Shown here one piece after another: positions 60,001 to 64,000 of a stretch of DNA of 64,000 nt. The notes beneath the pieces are model-generated. The model was not told where the DNA came from, ran no database searches, and saw nothing but the letters and a program-made list of their open reading frames with translations. Each line of letters opens with the position of its first letter. Within the stretch, counting starts at the first letter, position 1. This DNA comes from Lycocorax pyrrhopterus obiensis (taxonomy: Eukaryota; Chordata; Aves; Passeriformes; Paradisaeidae), in the NCBI GenBank assembly GCA_014706295.1, contig JACSVZ010000011.1, positions 13,174,163 through 13,238,162 on the forward strand. Reading direction: 5' to 3'. The position numbers were made by a program, and so were the translations under genes.

Positions 60001-61450
60001 CGGGGATGCTCTTGGGGGGGGTCGGGGAGCAGCGCCGGGTGCCCCAGGACTACAGCGGAGGGAGACACGAGGGGTGCCTGGAGATGTGGGACTGGTGGGA
60101 CCAGCACCGGGGTTTGCTCCCGAGGCGGCGGAGGAACCCCCAGGGATTATCTCAGGGTGCTGGGTGAAGAGCAGGAGAGCCCCAGGGAGTATGTGAGGAC
60201 ACTGCACTTGGAGATGCCATGGGACGCCCAGGGGCAGTCCCAGAGCTCTGGAGGCGCCGGGGGCGGATGCTGCCTCTCCCCAAAGGGTGTTTGACTCCCA
60301 CTGCCTTCCTGACCCTCCAAGATGTGCTGGAGGCTGAAGTCCCTCCGCAGTACTTACACGACAGCTCTGAAATGTCTCTGCACTCGATTATCAGGGAGCC
60401 ATGAGAAATGCATGGCCTGCCAGCAGACAAACCCTTCCCACAGCCATCCCGAGGCCCCAGCCCCAGCCTCCTGGGATCTAGGGGTGCCAGGCTGAACCCC
60501 AACAGACCTCCGTACCCCTTGCAGAGCAATGACACTCAGGTGGGGCAAGGGTTGCAGTGCAAGCCACCTATTCCCCCTCCTGTCAGAAAAGTAGTCCTGA
60601 TCCCATGCTGATGATGCCCACACTGCTCTGGACTGCGTTGGTCAAGAGCCACCCATAAGGAAACAATTATGGCTCAGCACTCCGGCAGCCGGCTGGAATT
60701 TCTCTCCATAAACTCAGTCCCTCAGTGTGGAAAGAGGCTGCTCAGCAGCAACGAGCTCGGCAGGAGTGAGGCAGAGCCCGCCCTGGCCCACACTGGCAAT
60801 GACCTGGGGGTCCAGCAACAGGTACTCCCCAGCACCCTGAGAAACTGGCGGGCTTGAGAAGCCACTGCTCGCCTATTCTGGAGGGCTGGCTGTTAAAATT
60901 AACCCGCCGTGACTGGGTCTGGAAAGCCCCTTCCCGGGAATGACAGGAATGTCTTTATCCTGGCCAAAGCAGCGCCGGTATGGGGCTGTTTGGGGAACCC
61001 ACTGCCAGAGACAGTCTTTGCTGTAAACAGGCCAGAAGCCATAAAAACTCCACGAATTCCTCCAATCCCCCTTTTCCTGGGATCAAGTGAGGGCCTGAAA
61101 CATGCAGGGGATGCATTGGTGTTCCCCCAAACCACAGCAGCCTGGCACGTGTCGGGGTCCCTCGGTGCCACAGGACGGGATGAAGGCAGCACCGGCGGCT
61201 GCTCAGGGCCAGGAAAATGCCTGTCACTGTGCTGCGGTTTCGTGACCGTGGCCTGGAAGAATTTCAGTGGTGTTTTTTTTCCTGCTGGGAAGAAGAGCAG
61301 GCGGAGAAGCCCTGGCGAGCCAACGTGGCAGGGCTGGGCCAGCCTGGGGCACAGGGTCAAGCAAGATGCTCCGTGCCATCCCTTGCCCTTGCTGGTTTTT
61401 TGGCTCCACTTGGGAACAAAACTATGATGGGAAGCCCAGCAACAAGGAAT
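60000..61450. other. VAC14-MTSS2 intergenic region
   Basis: About 1.4 kb between the MTSS2 island and the VAC14 poly(A) signal. No open frame with recognisable similarity, no RNA gene and no CR1 tail were seen. Confidence 0.65.
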
Positions 61451-61470
61451 GGGCTGTTCTGCATTGCTTG

Positions 61471-61476
61471 TTTATT
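61471..61476 (-). terminator. VAC14 polyadenylation signal AATAAA
   Basis: AATAAA on the minus strand, about 690 bases past the VAC14 stop, giving a 3'UTR of about 62165 to 61455. Confidence 0.75.
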
Positions 61477-62165
61477 TTATCAGGAGGAGCTTAATGCAGG
61501 AACAAGAAATGGAGTCTGGGGTTAGGTCCACTGCCCCCTGTGTCCCCTGGTTCCGGCTGGGAGTTGAAGCTGTGCCGTTGTCCCTGCCAAGAGCCGGGGA
61601 CTCAGAGAGGATGTGTGAATGCAGGGAGGGGGCTGAGTGTCAGGCACAGGAGTGTCTCCCCGAGATGCCACTGGCCACCTCCAGCAGGGCCTCGGAACCA
61701 GAGGGTGGAAGTCAGGGTGGTGAGAGGTGGCTGGCAGCCCCGCGTGCTTGTTTTCCAGGGCGGAAGGCCAGGGGTTGCTCCCGTCTTCCCTTCCCCTCCT
61801 CCGGTGCTGCTGGCAGCAGGCTGGGTGCTCAGCTGACAGTCACGGGGAAGGCATTAGCAAAGCAAAGGGGAGTTTCCTCGCCCCACTGCAAGAGAAGATG
61901 AGGTGCTTTACCCTGGCCCTCTCCTCCTGCAACCCTTCCCCATGTCCCCACAACACCCACAGGAGAAGCTGGGCACAGCCTGGAGGTCTCCTCTCATCCA
62001 TACGCACAGTGGGGGGGAAAACCAGCCCCGTGTTGAACGCTTGCCCATCTCCATTAAACCCACCAGATCCTCTGGTGGCCAGCAACCGGTGTGCCTGTTC
62101 CCTGGTCCATGTCCCCTGGTCCCTGCCCCAGCAACTGTGCACACCCGTGGCGGCCGCAGGGATGC

Positions 62166-63981
62166 TCAGAGGACCACCCGCCGGTCCAGCTGCTCTGCCT
62201 GCCCGGCTCGCTGGTGTCTTGCTTCCAGGTGCTTGTTTTGGACCTTCTCAAAGTGCTGCAGCAGCTCCGTGTAGTCGATGTTGGAGGCTGCTGTTCTCTT
62301 GAAGCTGGTGCTGGGCTTGGTGTTGTCCCTGCAGGTGGGAAGAGAGAATGAGGGTGGGAAATGGATGGGGATGTTTGGTACTGTGAGCATCCAGCACTGG
62401 CAGCACCAAAAGCTTGTCCCAAAGAAGCTGAGCTCAGCAAATCCTAGTGCCTCATAAAACACCCCTGAAGACATATTTTCTTCCTCCAAACATGTGAGAC
62501 AGAGCCCAAGAGGTCCTGGGACAAGGAGGGGACAAGGGACATCTGCATCTTGGCTCCACATGGGAGGTTTAATCCCTCTGCCACATGCTCTCCTCTATCC
62601 CAACCCATTCCAGTCAAAAGCAGTCAGGAAAGGATGCCAGGGCCATGTGCCTCAGTTTCCATGTCCGTTTTTTTGAGCAAGCAAAAAACATGCAGTGGCA
62701 GCAGGGACAGTCCCCAGGGATGAGCACCCATGGGTGGAGCCTCCAAATGTGGGCTCCCTCCGGTTCCAGCCATGGATATTCATCCCTGCGCTGTCCCCAT
62801 GCAAGGAAGGGGGAGACACCAGTCATAGGATGCCCACGGGAAGATGGCAGGCAGCTCTGGTGGCCCTGGTATGTCCCTGGGGAGGGGGCAGCTGGGGCTG
62901 GCCAGTTATGAAAGCCGGCTTCCGTGTTTGAAGGAATGTAGGTCAGAGTTAATCAGATGCTCAGGCCGTCTGACAGCTCGAAAAACCCCCACTGCCAGGG
63001 TTAGTGGGGAGAAAAAAGGAGGGGGAAGCACATACAGCCCCCTCTCCGCCCCCCCAATTAAATATCAGTGCTGGGTTGTGGGTTGGAGCTCAGCGCCGGA
63101 GGCCATGAGGGATAAAAGCCATCCCAGGGAAGCAGTTAAAAGCCAAGGAGCGACAACAGCGGCAGGGGGTTAATTCAGAAACCTGCCCATCTTGGGAGCT
63201 CTTTTTGTTCCCAGGGCTGCGCCAAGGCAGAGCCAGCTTTATCATCAAACCCCCCACTACTCATTAGCCAAGGGCTGGAAAGCAAATCCCACTGGCAGCA
63301 CCCCTGGGCAGGGAGCACGAGGATCTCAGCTGGTCCCCAGGGAGATGCCGCCCTTGCACATCTCACAGACCCCCAAAGGCCAGCAGTGGGAATGGAGCAG
63401 CCATCCAGAGGCATTAGCAGGGTGCCAGGCTCCTTTTGGGTGCTGTGAAGGCTGTCCAGGCTGCAGGGGGGATGCTTTGGGAGCACCCCCCAGCTGCTTG
63501 AGTCTTTCTCCATAAACCTCCTTCCCAGCTCTGCTTGTTTCCATAGCGACCCCACAAGTGAAATTTTCCATCCCGGATGCCAAATGCCTGTGGATGAGGC
63601 ACAGCCCTCCCAGGGTTACCAAATATAGACACAAAAAACCCCCCGAGCCAACACTCCCGGCCATGGGGACAAGGAGCAGCCACGGCCGCTACAGAGCTGG
63701 GGGGTGAAAGCCAGAGCCTGGGGCTGAGCCCAGGATCGGGGCTGAGCCTGGAATGGCAGGGATGCTCAGCTGTGGGGGAACAGCTGATCCAGCCCCAAAG
63801 CCGATGCTGGTCCGTCCCCAGGGCACTTACGTGGTCTGCATGAGCTCTGGGTTGGGCACGCACTGGAGGCGGTGGGAGAGGAGCTGGAAGGCGCTGCTCT
63901 GGGGCAGCAGCATCAGCAGGCCATAGAGAGCCTTGATCAGGTAGGGGTTGTTCTTCACATCCAGCAGCTGCAGGCGGAGAT
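62166..63981 (-). CDS. VAC14: VAC14, PIKfyve complex scaffold (last two coding exons)
   Basis: VAC14 is the HEAT-repeat scaffold that holds PIKfyve and FIG4 together to control PI(3,5)P2 on endolysosomes. Two minus-strand coding exons are visible: 63981-63831 ([20 protein letters not shown] through [15 protein letters not shown]) and the terminal exon 62328-62166 ([10 protein letters not shown], then [20 protein letters not shown] and the final LDRRVVL). The junction phase is 2, and both sequences are close to the mammalian C-terminus, which mediates VAC14 self-association. The linker [14 protein letters not shown] is divergent. The rest of the gene lies beyond the right edge. Confidence 0.96.
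62329..63830 (-). other. VAC14 last intron
   Basis: A 1.5-kb GC-rich intron between the two visible VAC14 exons. I see no embedded tRNA or other gene in it, although I recall that mammalian VAC14 introns host tRNA-Gly genes. Confidence 0.6.
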
Positions 63982-64000
63982 CTGGAAGCGGACAGAAGAG

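Overview
The window looks like avian nuclear DNA. The coding sequences are multi-exon vertebrate genes with GT-AG introns, the dispersed repeats are CR1 LINE 3' ends with the bird-typical ATTCTATG-like tail, and the second half is GC-rich and full of minisatellites, as on small bird chromosomes. The gene order COG4, SF3B3, IL34, MTSS2, VAC14 is the order and orientation I know from human 16q22.1. The species cannot be named from sequence alone.

Layout: (1) 1-4983, minus strand: the first seven coding exons of COG4, running off the left edge. (2) 4.6-5.7 kb: a CpG-rich divergent promoter shared by COG4 and SF3B3. (3) 6.06-33.7 kb, plus strand: complete SF3B3, 25 coding exons that sum exactly to 1217 codons plus stop; two introns each carry a C/D-box snoRNA of the SNORD111 type. 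(4) 34.5-37 kb: intergenic sequence and a GC-rich island. (5) 38.3-42.3 kb, plus strand: IL34, six coding exons. The last large intron holds four intact tRNA-Gly(GCC) genes, one decayed copy, and a repeated non-tRNA element upstream of three of them. (6) 44.2-46.45 kb, minus strand: a six-exon short-chain dehydrogenase of the C-factor-like/carbonyl reductase type (253 aa), convergent with IL34. (7) 46.8-59.5 kb, minus strand: complete MTSS2 (formerly MTSS1L), 14 coding exons, 740 aa, with a very pyrimidine-rich 3'UTR and a candidate 9-nt in-frame microexon inside the I-BAR region. (8) 61.5 kb to the right edge, minus strand: the last two coding exons and 3'UTR of VAC14.

The genes do not form a pathway. 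They include Golgi tethering (COG4), splicing (SF3B3), a CSF1R-ligand cytokine (IL34), a probable carbonyl-reducing enzyme, actin/membrane curvature (MTSS2) and the PIKfyve scaffold (VAC14). Non-coding RNA genes are embedded in SF3B3 (rRNA methylation guides) and IL34 (tRNA-Gly). The observations most worth a second look are the MTSS2 microexon, the tRNA-Gly array with its conserved hairpin-bearing companion element, and the extra dehydrogenase between IL34 and MTSS2.
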